Shown in pieces: positions 47,594-57,749 of a stretch of DNA of 64,000 nt. The stretch lies in the NCBI GenBank assembly GCA_905181615.1, contig CAJIYH010000004.1:62001-126000 (forward strand). The letters run 5' to 3'. This DNA comes from an uncultured Flavobacteriaceae bacterium. Lineage in GTDB: Bacteria; Bacteroidota; Bacteroidia; Flavobacteriales; Flavobacteriaceae. The notes beneath the pieces are model-generated. The model saw only the letters and a list, made by a program, of their open reading frames with translations, did not search any database and had not been told where the DNA came from. Position 1 is the stretch's first letter, and each line of letters opens with the position of its first letter. The position numbers and the translations under genes are program-made.

Positions 47594-47998
47594 ATGATGA
47601 AGAAAATCGATCATATTGGTATAGCGGTTAGAGATTTAGAAGCTTCAAATAAATTGTTTGCTAGTTTACTGAACACAGATTGCTATAAGATTGAAGATCT
47701 TCCTACTCAGAAAGTTCTAACCTCCTTTTTTAAAACGGATACTCAAAAAATTGAATTGGTTGCTGCAACTGATCCAACCAGTCCAATCTCAAGTTTTTTA
47801 GATAAAAGAGGAGAGGGCATTCACCATATCGCCTTTGAGGTAGAAGACATACATTTAGAAATTATGCGCCTAAAAACTGAAGGTTTTATTCCTTTAAGTG
47901 AAAAGCCTACTGTAGGTGCGGATAATAAATTGGTAGTTTTTTTTCATCCAAAATCGACAAACGGAGTGCTCATAGAATTGTGCCAAGAAATTAAATAG
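47594..47998 (+). CDS. mce: methylmalonyl-CoA epimerase
   Basis: 134 residues of the VOC (glyoxalase/bleomycin) fold. Metal ligands H7 (KIDHIGIAV), the His pair 77-78 (GEGIHHIAFEV) and E128 (GVLIELC) are in place. It interconverts (R)- and (S)-methylmalonyl-CoA between propionyl-CoA and succinyl-CoA. In an operon with meaB, 3 bases apart. Confidence 0.94.
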   Translation: MMKKIDHIGIAVRDLEASNKLFASLLNTDCYKIEDLPTQKVLTSFFKTDTQKIELVAATDPTSPISSFLDKRGEGIHHIAFEVEDIHLEIMRLKTEGFIPLSEKPTVGADNKLVVFFHPKSTNGVLIELCQEIK

Positions 47999-48001
47999 AC
48001 T

Positions 48002-49006
48002 ATGACAGATAAGCGACATCAGTTCGATTTGACGCTTTATAAAGAAGAGATTCTTAAAGGAAACCGTTCTTTTTTGGGGCGAGCAATTACCTTAGGCGAA
48101 AGTACCTTAGATCGTGACCGTATGTACACGCAAAATTTACTTTTAGAATTACTCCCACACACGGGTAATTCTATTAGAATTGGAGTCAGCGGGATTCCTG
48201 GAGCAGGAAAAAGCACTTTTATAGAAAGCATAGGAACTTATTTAATTGAGAAATTCAATAAAAAAGTTGCGGTCTTGGCAATTGATCCAAGCAGTCAACT
48301 TAGCCACGGGAGTATTTTGGGAGACAAAACCCGCATGGAACTTCTGAGTCGTTCTGAACGTGCTTTTATTAGACCTTCGCCTTCACAATCTAACCTTGGA
48401 GGGGTTACTCAAAATACCAGGGAAGCAGTATATCTGTGTGAAGCCGCAGGTTATGATGTGATTTTTATCGAGACCGTTGGGGTAGGGCAATCCGAAACCG
48501 CTGTCCATTCAATGATTGATTTTTTTATGATGCTTCAAATCGTTGGAGGTGGCGATGATTTACAAGCAATCAAGCGTGGTATTTATGAGCATATTGATAT
48601 GCTGGTAGTCCATAAAGCAGATAAAAATCAGTTGAATCAAGCAAAGAAAGAAGCTTCAAACTTTAAGAAAATGTTTCATCTTTTTCCACAAAAAGAATCT
48701 GGGTGGATACCCCAAGCAATACCTTTTTCTTCGATCGAAAAAGCTGGGATATACGAACTTTGGGACATCATCACAAAGTATGAGGAACAAGCCGTAAATT
48801 CGGGATATTTTAAGAAAAAACGTGAAGATCAAAACCTGGCTTGGTATAACGAACTTCAGCAAGAGCAATTGGATCGTTTTATTAAGCAACATCCACTATT
48901 AAGTAAGGGCGTTAATGAACTTAATCAGGAGGTGAAAAACTCAAAAAAAACCCCTCTGGAAGCTTCTAGAATACTCGATAATTTATTAAAAAACATATTC
49001 AAATAG
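48002..49006 (+). CDS. meaB: MeaB/ArgK-type G-protein chaperone of methylmalonyl-CoA mutase
   Basis: 334 residues. P-loop GIPGAGKST (about 64-72), DPSSQLSHGSILGDKTRM (switch region), ETVGVGQSE and the specificity motif VVHKADKNQ. MeaB gates cofactor loading and protects the B12-dependent mutase, which is encoded 3 kb downstream. It ends 3 bases from a convergent gene encoding a relic of the mutase cobalamin domain. Confidence 0.95.
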   Translation: MTDKRHQFDLTLYKEEILKGNRSFLGRAITLGESTLDRDRMYTQNLLLELLPHTGNSIRIGVSGIPGAGKSTFIESIGTYLIEKFNKKVAVLAIDPSSQLSHGSILGDKTRMELLSRSERAFIRPSPSQSNLGGVTQNTREAVYLCEAAGYDVIFIETVGVGQSETAVHSMIDFFMMLQIVGGGDDLQAIKRGIYEHIDMLVVHKADKNQLNQAKKEASNFKKMFHLFPQKESGWIPQAIPFSSIEKAGIYELWDIITKYEEQAVNSGYFKKKREDQNLAWYNELQQEQLDRFIKQHPLLSKGVNELNQEVKNSKKTPLEASRILDNLLKNIFK

Positions 49007-49009
49007 CAG

Positions 49010-49420
49010 TTATTTTTTATCTAGATATGCTTCGATGAGTCGATGAATTTGTTTTTTAATTGAATTTTCTGTTTTAAAATTATCCCAAACAACAACAACA
49101 ATATCAAAACGTTTATTTCCGGACAATTCTTCTTTTATTTCTCGTATTGAATCAGTACTAGCTTCACTATTGTTGTACAAAATAATATAGTGTACATCAT
49201 TTTCAAGGGCTTGTTTAATCAGGTGATTTGCCTCTAGAGAGGAGGGTGCAAAATCTACATCAAGTCCAATTTCAGCCAATCGAAGTGCTGTTTTTTGAAG
49301 TTCAATTTCTGATTTGTTTTCGTTTGTAGTTGATAATAAAACACGAGGTCTTCTTCCGTTGACTATAAAGAAATCCTGAAGCAGCTTTTTTACTTCGACA
49401 TCAGCTGTATCTCTAGGCAT
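49010..49420 (-). CDS. stand-alone MutB cobalamin-domain paralogue lacking the cobalamin histidine
   Basis: 136 residues that align without gaps, over the first ~70 positions, to the C-terminal B12-binding domain of MutB in this window: FFIVNGRRPR here against [19 protein letters not shown] against [16 protein letters not shown] against AVENDVH. The cobalamin motif D-G-H is N-K-S (Ser37 in place of His). The later loops that hold the nucleotide tail ([16 protein letters not shown] in MutB) are also gone. It should keep the fold but not bind B12 in base-off mode. It lies 27 bases downstream of the aldehyde dehydrogenase. A binding or regulatory role is only a guess. Confidence 0.8.
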   Translation of the reverse strand: MPRDTADVEVKKLLQDFFIVNGRRPRVLLSTTNENKSEIELQKTALRLAEIGLDVDFAPSSLEANHLIKQALENDVHYIILYNNSEASTDSIREIKEELSGNKRFDIVVVVWDNFKTENSIKKQIHRLIEAYLDKK

Positions 49421-49447
49421 ATTTTTTAGGTTTCAAAGGAGGGATGA

Positions 49448-50821
49448 CTACATCATGCCCAATAACTTTTTCAATACTTTAAATGTTTTCGGATAAGGTG
49501 CATATCGAGTGGGTACATCAAGCCAAAAAGCTTTTTTAACAAAGGGTTTATGGTGTGTGAATATATCGAAACTAAATTTTCCATGATAAGCTCCCATTCC
49601 ACTATGACCAACACCTCCAAAAGGAAGTTCATCATTCGAGAATTGAATCATTGTATCGTTCGAAACTCCCCCTCCATAAGAATATTCTGTTTGTATTTTT
49701 TTTATGAATGCGTTTCTTTTAGAGAACACATAAAAACCAAGAGGTTTTTCGTATCGGCTGATTATCGGTCTCAGTTCCACTTCATTTTCATAGCTTAGAA
49801 CAGGAAGTAGGGGACCAAAAATCTCATCTTCCATAACGTTACTTCCTAAATCAGGTTGGTCAATTATGGTAGGCTCTATATATAGATCTTCTTCATTTAC
49901 CGTTCCACCATGAGCAAGAGTTACTCCTTCAAGCATTCTTTTGAGGTGCATTAAGTGTTTCTGGTTGATTATTCTACCGTAGCTATGTGACTTTTGTGGA
50001 TCGTCGCCAAATGCATTTTTAATTTCTTTAACCATCGCCTCGGTGAGTGCTGCGACTTTAGATTTGTGTACCAATAAATAATCTGGTGCGATACAGGTCT
50101 GACCACAATTCACATATTTTCCCCAAACAATTCTTTTTGCAGTAAGTCCAATTGGAGCGGTTTGATCTACAATACATGGATTCTTCCCACCCAACTCTAG
50201 GGTATAGGGCGTTAGGTGCTCTGCAGCGGCTTTAGCTACAATTTTCCCGACGCTTGTACTCCCTGTAAAAAACACATAGTCCCAGCGTAGTTTAAGTAAC
50301 TCGCTAGCTACGGACACATCTCCTTTAGCCACACTTACATGCTCGGGCGCAAAAGTTTCATTAATAACCTCTTCAACAACATTGGCGGTAAATGGTGCGT
50401 ATTCTGAAGGTTTTAATATCACCGTATTTCCTGCCGCAACAGCACCAATAATGGTGTTAAGAGCAAGTTGAAAAGGATAATTCCAAGGGCTTATATGAAG
50501 GGTGCATCCATAAGGTTCAGGAATTAAATAATCTTTGGTTGGGTAATTAAAAATAGAACCTGAAACACGTCTGGTTTTCGTCCAAGAGTTCAAATTACTT
50601 AATGTACTTTTGATTTCTTTTTTAACGAAAAAAACCTCGGTTAAAAAGGCTTCATACTCAGATTTTTTGAGATCAAGAAACAAGGCTTCAAATATAGCCT
50701 CTTCTTTACTTTCAATAACTTGGAGTAATTTTTTTAAGGCTGTTCTTCTGAAGGAAACGTTCAGCGTTGCGTGTGTTTCAAAAAATGCTCTCTGCTTCGA
50801 GTATAGTGTTTTTACGTCCAT
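49448..50821 (-). CDS. aldehyde dehydrogenase family protein
   Basis: 457 residues of the short, YwdH/class-3-like type. K137 (ILKPSEYAPF), E209 (LELGGKNPC) and the catalytic C243 (VNCGQTCIAPDY) are present, as is the C-terminal PFGGVGHSGMG. It oxidises aldehydes with NAD(P)+. An ATG at 50845 would add eight basic residues; 50821 is preferred. Transcribed away from the nitrilase gene and probably with the small cobalamin-domain-like gene. Confidence 0.92.
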   Translation of the reverse strand: MDVKTLYSKQRAFFETHATLNVSFRRTALKKLLQVIESKEEAIFEALFLDLKKSEYEAFLTEVFFVKKEIKSTLSNLNSWTKTRRVSGSIFNYPTKDYLIPEPYGCTLHISPWNYPFQLALNTIIGAVAAGNTVILKPSEYAPFTANVVEEVINETFAPEHVSVAKGDVSVASELLKLRWDYVFFTGSTSVGKIVAKAAAEHLTPYTLELGGKNPCIVDQTAPIGLTAKRIVWGKYVNCGQTCIAPDYLLVHKSKVAALTEAMVKEIKNAFGDDPQKSHSYGRIINQKHLMHLKRMLEGVTLAHGGTVNEEDLYIEPTIIDQPDLGSNVMEDEIFGPLLPVLSYENEVELRPIISRYEKPLGFYVFSKRNAFIKKIQTEYSYGGGVSNDTMIQFSNDELPFGGVGHSGMGAYHGKFSFDIFTHHKPFVKKAFWLDVPTRYAPYPKTFKVLKKLLGMM

Positions 50822-50964
50822 AATTTTTTTTCGAATTAATTCCAAGATACTATATTTTTTATTGTTTTTGAATTTTTGTAATAATTAAACCTTTTCAATA
50901 AAGGAGAGCTTATTTCTATTACTAGCTTCAGATATTATATTGTTATATTTACCTGTAATAATTT

Positions 50965-51918
50965 ATGAACATGAAGACACTACAAGTTGCTTTGGCACAA
51001 ATTGCTCCCGTTTGGTTGAATAAACAAAAAACCTTAGATAAGATAAAAGACGCCATGTTTGAGGCTGCTAAAGAAAAAGCACAATTAGTTGTCTTTGGAG
51101 AAGGTCTTTTGCCAGGTTATCCTTTTTGGTTAGCATTAACTGACGGAGCTCAGTGGGATTTAAAAATAAACAAGGCGCTACATGCTCACTACGCTCAAAA
51201 TTCGGTCAATATTGAAGCAGGAGATATAGAAGAATTGTGCGTGTTAGCAAAAGAACTTAAAATGGCTGTTTATGTTGGTGTAATTGAACGGGCCAGTAAT
51301 CGCGGAGGACATAGTTTATATTGTTCTTTAGTATACATTAATGAAAATGGAATTATTTGTAGCGTTCACAGAAAGTTACAACCTACGTACGACGAACGCC
51401 TTACTTGGGCGCCAGGCGATGGTCATGGTTTACAGGTCCATCCGCTCGAAGGGTTTGCTCTTGGCGGTTTGAATTGCTGGGAAAATTGGATGCCTTTACC
51501 TCGAGCAGCACTTTATGGAATGGGCGAAAATGTTCACTGTGCGGTTTGGCCGGGAAGTGATCATAATACTAAAGACATTACAAGATTTATTGCAAGAGAA
51601 AGCCGCTCTTATGTTATCTCGGTAAGTGCAACCATGAATAAAAACGATTTTCCAAAAGACAGCCCTTACATAGATGAACTACTAGCTGCTGCCCCAGAGG
51701 ATTTGGCAAACGGTGGCTCATGTATCGCAAACCCAGACGGAACTTGGTTGTTGGAACCTCAAACAAATACCCAAGGTGTTTTCTGTGCAGAAATACACTT
51801 GAATCGTATTTATGAAGAACGTCAAAATTTTGATCCTTCGGGCCATTATTCACGCCCCGATGTAACCCAGTTGCATGTAAACCGAGAACGCCAGTCTACC
51901 ATTAAAATTAAGGACTAA
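50965..51918 (+). CDS. nitrilase / carbon-nitrogen hydrolase
   Basis: 317 residues. The Glu-Lys-Cys triad is complete: E46 (FGEGLLPGYPFW), K137 (HRKLQPTYDER), C171 (GGLNCWENWMPL). The LPGYP and NCWENWMP patterns are those of true nitrilases, not amidases. It should hydrolyse an organic nitrile to an acid plus ammonia. It lies 16 bases before mutA on the same strand, which could link nitrile breakdown to propionate metabolism. Confidence 0.92.
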   Translation: MNMKTLQVALAQIAPVWLNKQKTLDKIKDAMFEAAKEKAQLVVFGEGLLPGYPFWLALTDGAQWDLKINKALHAHYAQNSVNIEAGDIEELCVLAKELKMAVYVGVIERASNRGGHSLYCSLVYINENGIICSVHRKLQPTYDERLTWAPGDGHGLQVHPLEGFALGGLNCWENWMPLPRAALYGMGENVHCAVWPGSDHNTKDITRFIARESRSYVISVSATMNKNDFPKDSPYIDELLAAAPEDLANGGSCIANPDGTWLLEPQTNTQGVFCAEIHLNRIYEERQNFDPSGHYSRPDVTQLHVNRERQSTIKIKD

Positions 51919-51934
51919 ATAGTCAAAATTATAT

Positions 51935-53275
51935 ATGAATCAAAAGCTGTTTTCAGAATTCAAAAAGTCAACTGATCAAGACGTATGGACTCAAATCCAT
52001 AAAGACTTGAACGGTTTGCCTTATGACTCTACCCTAACTTGGGAATCTTCTGATGGGATAAAGACACAACCTTTTTATGATCGGATTAATGCCAATCGAA
52101 AGAAGCTGGTAAATTCTTTTCCTCAGCAATGGAAAACTTCCCATACCATAACAGTAAAGAAAGACATAACAAATTCTGTTCATGCTTGTAAAGCTGGAAA
52201 GAAGCAAGGTGTTGAAATCATTATTCTACGCTTGTCAAACAGTACATTACCTATCAAAGAGTTAGTCGATGCGCTTGAAGAAATTGACCTTACTTTTTAT
52301 GTAATTTTTGAATTTATTCCTCCAGTTGAACTACTAATCAAGCTGAAGTTGAAAAACTGGCTTTTTCTATTTGACCCCATTACACAATTAGCTCAAACGG
52401 GTAATTGGCTTCTAAATCAAGCGACTGATTTAGAAGCCTGGAGTTTATTAGTTAATTTAGAAAAAAGCACTTCTTATATTTATATAGACAATCGCGTTCA
52501 TCAAAATGCAGGAGCAACTATTCCGCAACAATTATCTTATGCTTTAAGTCAGTCAGTTGATTATTTATCTAGAATAAATTCATCTACTGAAGCGGTTGAG
52601 GTATTTTTTCATCTCGCTCTAGGTCCTAATTACTTTTTTGAAATCGCTAAAATTCAAGCTCTAAAAACTGTCTTCTCAGCGGTTCTAGCAGTTTATGATT
52701 TTAAAATAAATTATAAGGTAATTGCGGAACCTTCTGAGCGCAACCTGACTTTACAGGATTATAACATAAACATGCTTCGATCTACAACGGCAATGATGGC
52801 TGGGATTCTTGGAGGTGCTGATGTTCTCAATAACCTACCTTACGATATTGCTTTTAATACACCCAATGAATTTGGTGATCGAATAGCTCAGAATCAACTG
52901 CTTATTCTAAAAAAAGAAAGTTTTTTTGACCAAGTTACAAACCCAGCAGAGGGGTCTTATTATATTGAACAACTGACACAGGAATTTGCAGAATATGCAC
53001 TTACTGGCTTTAAAGAAATTGAAAGCAAAAAAGGCTTTTTAAGTTTATTATTGGTTGAAGAAATTCAAAAACAAATATCAAAGTCTGCTCAAAAAGAACA
53101 AGATTTATTTGATTCTGGCGCACTGGTTTTGGTAGGAATAAATCGCTTCCAAGATTATGATGCTCCCAAAACTAAAAGCACCCGAATTGACAAAACGTAT
53201 AACGATAAGATGCTCATTGAGCCAATAAGAGGAATTCGATTGTCAGAAAAAACAGAGCAACACAATGGAAAATAA
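51935..53275 (+). CDS. mutA: methylmalonyl-CoA mutase small (beta) subunit
   Basis: 446 residues. It keeps the TIM-barrel half of the family ([61 protein letters not shown]) but, as usual for this subunit, has no cobalamin domain. It forms the heterodimer with MutB. Its 3' end overlaps mutB by 11 bases. Confidence 0.95.
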   Translation: MNQKLFSEFKKSTDQDVWTQIHKDLNGLPYDSTLTWESSDGIKTQPFYDRINANRKKLVNSFPQQWKTSHTITVKKDITNSVHACKAGKKQGVEIIILRLSNSTLPIKELVDALEEIDLTFYVIFEFIPPVELLIKLKLKNWLFLFDPITQLAQTGNWLLNQATDLEAWSLLVNLEKSTSYIYIDNRVHQNAGATIPQQLSYALSQSVDYLSRINSSTEAVEVFFHLALGPNYFFEIAKIQALKTVFSAVLAVYDFKINYKVIAEPSERNLTLQDYNINMLRSTTAMMAGILGGADVLNNLPYDIAFNTPNEFGDRIAQNQLLILKKESFFDQVTNPAEGSYYIEQLTQEFAEYALTGFKEIESKKGFLSLLLVEEIQKQISKSAQKEQDLFDSGALVLVGINRFQDYDAPKTKSTRIDKTYNDKMLIEPIRGIRLSEKTEQHNGK

Positions 53276-55409
53276 TCGAAAAAACTTCTCGAGCTTAGAG
53301 TTGCCTTCTTTTGAAGAATCATCGCAGAAAAAAACTTCAGAATCTTTTACTACTGCCGAAGGAATCTCGATATCTAAAACCTTTTCACCACCTAAAGAAC
53401 CGCTTGACCACACCGGATTTTCTGCGGGTATTCCACCTTTTCTCAGAGGCCCTTATAGTTCTATGTACGTGAGAAGACCCTGGACCATTAGACAATACGC
53501 GGGTTTTTCATCTGCAGAAGAAAGTAATGCATTTTATTTAAAAAATCTAGCAATGGGTCAAAAGGGGCTATCTGTTGCTTTTGATTTACCCACCCACCGA
53601 GGATACGATAGTGATCATGAACGAGTACAGGGCGACGTGGGAAAAGCAGGAGTTGCAATTGATTCGGTAGAGGATATGAAGCTTTTGTTTGATCAAATAC
53701 CATTGGATAAAATGTCGGTTTCTATGACTATGAATGGCGCTGTTCTTCCAATAATGGCTTTTTATATTGTAGCAGCAGAAGAGCAGGGGGTCCCTCCAGA
53801 AGCGCTATCTGGTACCATACAAAATGACATTCTGAAAGAATTTATGGTTCGGAACACCTACGTATATCCGCCATCGCCTTCCATTAAAATTGTATCGGAA
53901 ATTTTCAAATATTCATCTAAGCGAATGCCCAAATTTAACAGCATCAGTATTTCAGGGTACCACATGCAAGAAGCTGGAGCAACTGCAGACATTGAATTAG
54001 CATATACCCTTGCCGATGGTTTAGAATACATTAAAACGGGTATTAAAGCTGGATTAACAATCGATGAATTCGCTCCAAGACTATCATTTTTTTGGGGAAT
54101 TGGCATGAATCATTTTATGGAAATAGCTAAAATGCGTGCCGGCCGAATGCTTTGGGCGAAGCTTGTAAAACAATTTGATCCTAAAAACGAAAAGTCCCTT
54201 GTTTTAAGAGCTCATTGCCAAACGAGTGGATGGAGTTTAACAGCTCAAGATCCTTTTAATAATGTAGCTCGAACGAATATAGAGGCTATGGCAGCTGTAT
54301 TTGGCGGAGCTCAAAGCTTACATACCAACGCTTTGGACGAAGCCATTGCTTTGCCTACAGATTTTTCTGCTCGAATTGCAAGGAATACTCAATTGTTTTT
54401 ACAGGAAGAAACCCACATTACCAAAACGGTAGATCCTTGGGGAGGTAGTTATTATGTAGAACAATTAACTCATAATATTGCTGACAAAGCTTGGCAACTG
54501 ATTCAAGAAATAGAATCCTATGGTGGCATGACCGAAGCAATTGAAGCTGGAATTCCAAAAATGAGAATTGAAGAAGCTGCTGCCAAAAAACAAGCCCGAA
54601 TTGACAGCGGACAAGATATTATTGTGGGCGTAAATAAATATAAGTTAGATCAAGAAGAGGAATTACATTATCTAGAAGTAGATCAAGCAAAGGTTCATAA
54701 ACAGCAAATCGACCGTTTAGAAAAATTAAAAGATGAGCGAGACAATAAAAAAGTTGAACAGACTTTAGACGCTTTGACTCAAGCTGCTGGCATTTTGAAT
54801 CAAGACAAAGAGCTTGATTACAACCTCTTAGAGCTTGTAGTGCAAGCAGCTCGAGTTCGTGCTACCCTTGGGGAAATAAGCGCAGCACTTGAAAAAAGTT
54901 TTGGACGTTACCAAGCAAAAATACAAACCTTTACAGGGATTTACTCTAAGGAGATTAAGGCAGATGTTGATTTTGAAAAAGGGCAAAAACTTTCCGCAGA
55001 CTTCTTTGAGCTAAACGGACGTAGACCTCGAATTATGATTGCTAAAATGGGGCAAGATGGACACGATAGAGGAGCAAAAGTGATTGCAACAAGTTATGCT
55101 GATTTAGGTTTTGATGTGGATATAGGCCCCCTTTTTCAAACCCCTCAAGAAGCTGCAAAACAAGCCGTAGAAAATGATGTACATATTTTAGGAGTATCAT
55201 CTTTAGCAGCAGGGCATAAAACATTAGTTCCACTAGTTTTGAAGGAGCTAAAAAGGCTAGGCAGAGAAGATATTAGAGTTATTGTTGGAGGGGTTATTCC
55301 GCCACAAGATTACTCCTTTTTGAAACAACGGGGTGTATTGGGAGTCTATGGGTCGGGAACTAAAATAAGTAAAACGGCTATTGAGGTTTTGCGTTTTTTG
55401 ATGGATTAG
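53265..55409 (+). CDS. mutB: methylmalonyl-CoA mutase large (alpha) subunit
   Basis: 714 residues. Substrate barrel with [30 protein letters not shown] and [13 protein letters not shown], and a C-terminal B12-binding domain with [12 protein letters not shown]600 is the lower-axial cobalt ligand. It converts methylmalonyl-CoA to succinyl-CoA. Translationally coupled to mutA. Confidence 0.97.
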   Translation: MENNRKNFSSLELPSFEESSQKKTSESFTTAEGISISKTFSPPKEPLDHTGFSAGIPPFLRGPYSSMYVRRPWTIRQYAGFSSAEESNAFYLKNLAMGQKGLSVAFDLPTHRGYDSDHERVQGDVGKAGVAIDSVEDMKLLFDQIPLDKMSVSMTMNGAVLPIMAFYIVAAEEQGVPPEALSGTIQNDILKEFMVRNTYVYPPSPSIKIVSEIFKYSSKRMPKFNSISISGYHMQEAGATADIELAYTLADGLEYIKTGIKAGLTIDEFAPRLSFFWGIGMNHFMEIAKMRAGRMLWAKLVKQFDPKNEKSLVLRAHCQTSGWSLTAQDPFNNVARTNIEAMAAVFGGAQSLHTNALDEAIALPTDFSARIARNTQLFLQEETHITKTVDPWGGSYYVEQLTHNIADKAWQLIQEIESYGGMTEAIEAGIPKMRIEEAAAKKQARIDSGQDIIVGVNKYKLDQEEELHYLEVDQAKVHKQQIDRLEKLKDERDNKKVEQTLDALTQAAGILNQDKELDYNLLELVVQAARVRATLGEISAALEKSFGRYQAKIQTFTGIYSKEIKADVDFEKGQKLSADFFELNGRRPRIMIAKMGQDGHDRGAKVIATSYADLGFDVDIGPLFQTPQEAAKQAVENDVHILGVSSLAAGHKTLVPLVLKELKRLGREDIRVIVGGVIPPQDYSFLKQRGVLGVYGSGTKISKTAIEVLRFLMD

Positions 55410-55492
55410 TTTCATTACTTTTTTGAATAAAACATTCCCCGATTAGTTTAAGGCTTACTTTGTAAATAGTATTAGTATATTAGATTATTATT

Positions 55493-55897
55493 ATGAAAAG
55501 ACACTATATTTTATTAGTTGGTTTAATATTATTAACCTGCGGTTGTGATGGCGATGATTATGCAAATGAACCCCTCATAACTATAGATCCCATAGTTGGT
55601 GTATGGGAAGAGGTTTTAGATGACAGCAGCCAATATGATAGCATAGTTTGGACTTTTACAGCTGATGGTCTAATGACACTCAATTTTGATGACAACAATT
55701 TAGCTTCAGGAGAATGGAGTAGGTTAAATAGGCCGCCTGATTCGTATTCACTTTTTTTTCAACAATATCCTGATGCTGCTAAAAGGGTTTTTTTCCTTGG
55801 ATTAAATTTTTCATCCGATTATGATTCGTTAAGTATAATGGGTGAATCGACAACTTTTCATTGGGTAAGAAATAGAGTTTTAATTAAAATTGAATAG
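55493..55897 (+). CDS. small lipoprotein, lipocalin-like
   Basis: 134 residues. Lipobox ILLTCGC near residues 14-18, acidic tether, then a beta-rich body (IVGVWEEVLDDSSQYD, IVWTFTADGLMTLNF, ASGEWSRLN) with the Trp-bearing first strand of lipocalin-like domains. Function unknown. First gene of the accessory region. Confidence 0.75.
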   Translation: MKRHYILLVGLILLTCGCDGDDYANEPLITIDPIVGVWEEVLDDSSQYDSIVWTFTADGLMTLNFDDNNLASGEWSRLNRPPDSYSLFFQQYPDAAKRVFFLGLNFSSDYDSLSIMGESTTFHWVRNRVLIKIE

Positions 55898-55924
55898 TAA
55901 AAAAACTTTTTAAATGCTTTAATC

Positions 55925-56152
55925 TTATTTCCCGTTTTGCATAGGAGTAGTGTCTGGTATCAATTTATTTAAAATTGTATAAACAGGACAGAATTTTGTT
56001 ATTGGGCTTAAAATTTGAAGTATAGCAACTGCTGCCGCTACATAAATCCAATCAAATCCAAATTTACTAGCAAGTAATATAGAACCAATATTTAATATTC
56101 CTACAATACCGTCGTGAAGTCTAACCTTAGTGATGTCTTTGTCATTATTCAT
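55925..56152 (-). CDS. DUF2892 (YgaP-like) inner-membrane protein
   Basis: 75 residues. Charged start, then two hydrophobic segments (about 14-30 and 36-50) and the family end KFCPVYTILNKL (Cys-Pro-x-Tyr). DUF2892 proteins often accompany sulfur or thiosulfate metabolism, but no such genes are adjacent here. Confidence 0.8.
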   Translation of the reverse strand: MNNDKDITKVRLHDGIVGILNIGSILLASKFGFDWIYVAAAVAILQILSPITKFCPVYTILNKLIPDTTPMQNGK

Positions 56153-56317
56153 AAAAAATAGTTAAGTTTATATTTAGTTAAATCAAAAATATGAAATATT
56201 TTTTATTCAAAAAATCTCATTGACTTAAACAATACATTAAAGAACTTCAAAAACCTCTAATATACACTTTGCATCAGTGGGGGCTGCAACGCATCAAAAC
56301 CACTTGACATTTATTTA

Positions 56318-56376
56318 CAAGTTTTAAAAACAGTTTTGTACATTGTATTCATAAATTAGATATTATGAAAAAGCTA
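56318..56376 (+). repeat. leader/signal-peptide cassette, copy 1
   Basis: Copy 1 of a repeated leader: CAAG, an A/T-rich core containing AACAGTTTTGTACATTGTAT, ATAAATTAGATATT, then ATG-AAA-AAG-CTA. 47 bases from CAAG to the ATG of the secreted protein at 56365. It differs from copy 2 by only a few bases. Confidence 0.7.
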
Positions 56377-56880
56377 CGTCTTCTTTTACTGATAATGCCT
56401 GTTTTAGGGACAGGTTATCTAAACGCTCAGAAATTATCTAAAAATAGTGCATTTGATATATTGATGAAATGGGAAGGCAAATGGAAAAATAATACAGTTT
56501 TTGAAGAATCCGTTTGGATCACTGAAAGTGTTGAAACTCGCGGTACAACTGAGGCAAATTTAATTCTTTCCAATAATTACCTTGAAATAATGGTTTATAA
56601 TGATAGTGCGAGTAAATATATTATTTGTTATGACCAAATGTCAAGTCAATTCAATCGCTGGGAATTTAAAAGCGACGGCAGTAATACTTTTTGGACAGGA
56701 AAATGGAATAAAAGTGAGAATACAATGACCTGGAGCTTTATAGATTTTTCAAACTCGGGTATTAGCGGTAAAATAATTGAAAATTTTAAGTCGGATGAAA
56801 TGATTATAACCAGAATTATTATGAAAGATAAGATTGGAAAATCATTACTTAGAATTAATTCAACAAAAGAGAAAACTTAA
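56365..56880 (+). CDS. secreted protein, DUF1579-like
   Basis: 171 residues with a clear signal peptide (LRLLLLIMPVLGTGYLNAQ). The body (LMKWEGKWKNNTVFEES, YDQMSSQFNRWEFKSDGS, FWTGKWNKSENTMTWSF) follows the beta-strand pattern of DUF1579-type lipocalin-like proteins. Function unknown. It is headed by copy 1 of the repeated leader cassette. Confidence 0.7.
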   Translation: MKKLRLLLLIMPVLGTGYLNAQKLSKNSAFDILMKWEGKWKNNTVFEESVWITESVETRGTTEANLILSNNYLEIMVYNDSASKYIICYDQMSSQFNRWEFKSDGSNTFWTGKWNKSENTMTWSFIDFSNSGISGKIIENFKSDEMIITRIIMKDKIGKSLLRINSTKEKT

Positions 56881-56957
56881 ACAATAAAACATATTATCCC
56901 CCTGCTTAGCAACTTAACTAGAGGCATAACCTATTCAGTAAGTTCAGATTATGAAGA

Positions 56958-57014
56958 CAAGCTTTAAAAACAGTTTTGTACATTGTATTGATAAATTAGA
57001 TATCTGAAAAAACT
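56958..57014 (+). repeat. leader/signal-peptide cassette, copy 2
   Basis: Nearly identical to copy 1. At the expected start the ATG has become CTG (57004-57006), and the following codons (Lys-Lys-Leu-Leu-Leu-Leu) run to a stop before the BspA-like gene. Upstream, the frame TCA-GTA-AGT-TCA-GAT-TAT-GAA ends in a stop inside the cassette. Confidence 0.68.
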
Positions 57015-57062
57015 ACTTCTACTATTATTTCCTAATCCAACTTTAGATAAAAACCCCTTTAA

Positions 57063-57686
57063 ATGAATTTTTTTTTCATAGCTCTTACATTCTTATTTTT
57101 ATCTTCCTGTGAAGCTAAAAATGAATCTGATGTAAATCCGGATTTTGATGAATTATCCCAAGAATACACCACAAGAAAAGAAGTCCCAGTTGATGAAAAT
57201 GGAGTTGTACAAAACCCAATATACTTAGGTGACAATGGTGTTACGGTTAAAGCAAGAGATTGGGCTTTCGTGGGTGATTCTGGAATACTTAATGATGTAG
57301 AGTATATAATAATTAGTAGACAACAATTAAGAAGTAAAATAGTAAATGGTGAGGATATAACAAAAATATGCACTTCAAGACTTTTTTATCTTAGTGGTAT
57401 GTTAAGAGGTATGCATTCCTTTAATCAAAATATTAGTCATTGGGATACATCAAATGTAATCGATATGAATCTAATGTTTTATGGAGCTACTTCATTCAAT
57501 CAAGATATAGGAAGCTGGGACACTTCAAATGTAATTAATATGGAGGGTATGTTCATTGACGCAAATGTATTCAATCAAGATTTAACAGGTTGGTGTGTTA
57601 CTGATATCTCAGCTGAACCAACTAACTTTTCTACTTCTTCTGCCCTAACTGACGCCAACAAACCTATTTGGGGAACTTGTCCTTAA
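57063..57686 (+). CDS. BspA-type (DUF285) surface lipoprotein
   Basis: 207 residues. Short signal with lipobox FLFLSSC (Cys16), a 90-residue spacer, then three DUF285 repeats of about 25 residues (SGMLRGMHSFNQNISHWDTS, LMFYGATSFNQDIGSWDTS, GMFIDANVFNQDLTGWCV). These repeats occur in leucine-rich-like surface proteins. The gene lies 57 bases downstream of the damaged copy 2 leader, so its expression signal is unclear. Confidence 0.82.
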   Translation: MNFFFIALTFLFLSSCEAKNESDVNPDFDELSQEYTTRKEVPVDENGVVQNPIYLGDNGVTVKARDWAFVGDSGILNDVEYIIISRQQLRSKIVNGEDITKICTSRLFYLSGMLRGMHSFNQNISHWDTSNVIDMNLMFYGATSFNQDIGSWDTSNVINMEGMFIDANVFNQDLTGWCVTDISAEPTNFSTSSALTDANKPIWGTCP

Positions 57687-57749
57687 TAAATAAAAACACT
57701 GAAAATAACTGCATCAGTATGGATTACAGAGCATCATTATCATTATTAT

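Noticed and set aside
50822-50964. Cobalamin riboswitch ahead of the nitrilase-mutA-mutB run
   Set aside because: The gap is about 140 bases, too short for the usual structure, and no B12-box-like sequence was seen.
57059-57373. Minus-strand frame across the BspA-like gene
   Set aside because: It is a shadow of the forward lipoprotein gene, which has a lipobox and three DUF285 repeats.
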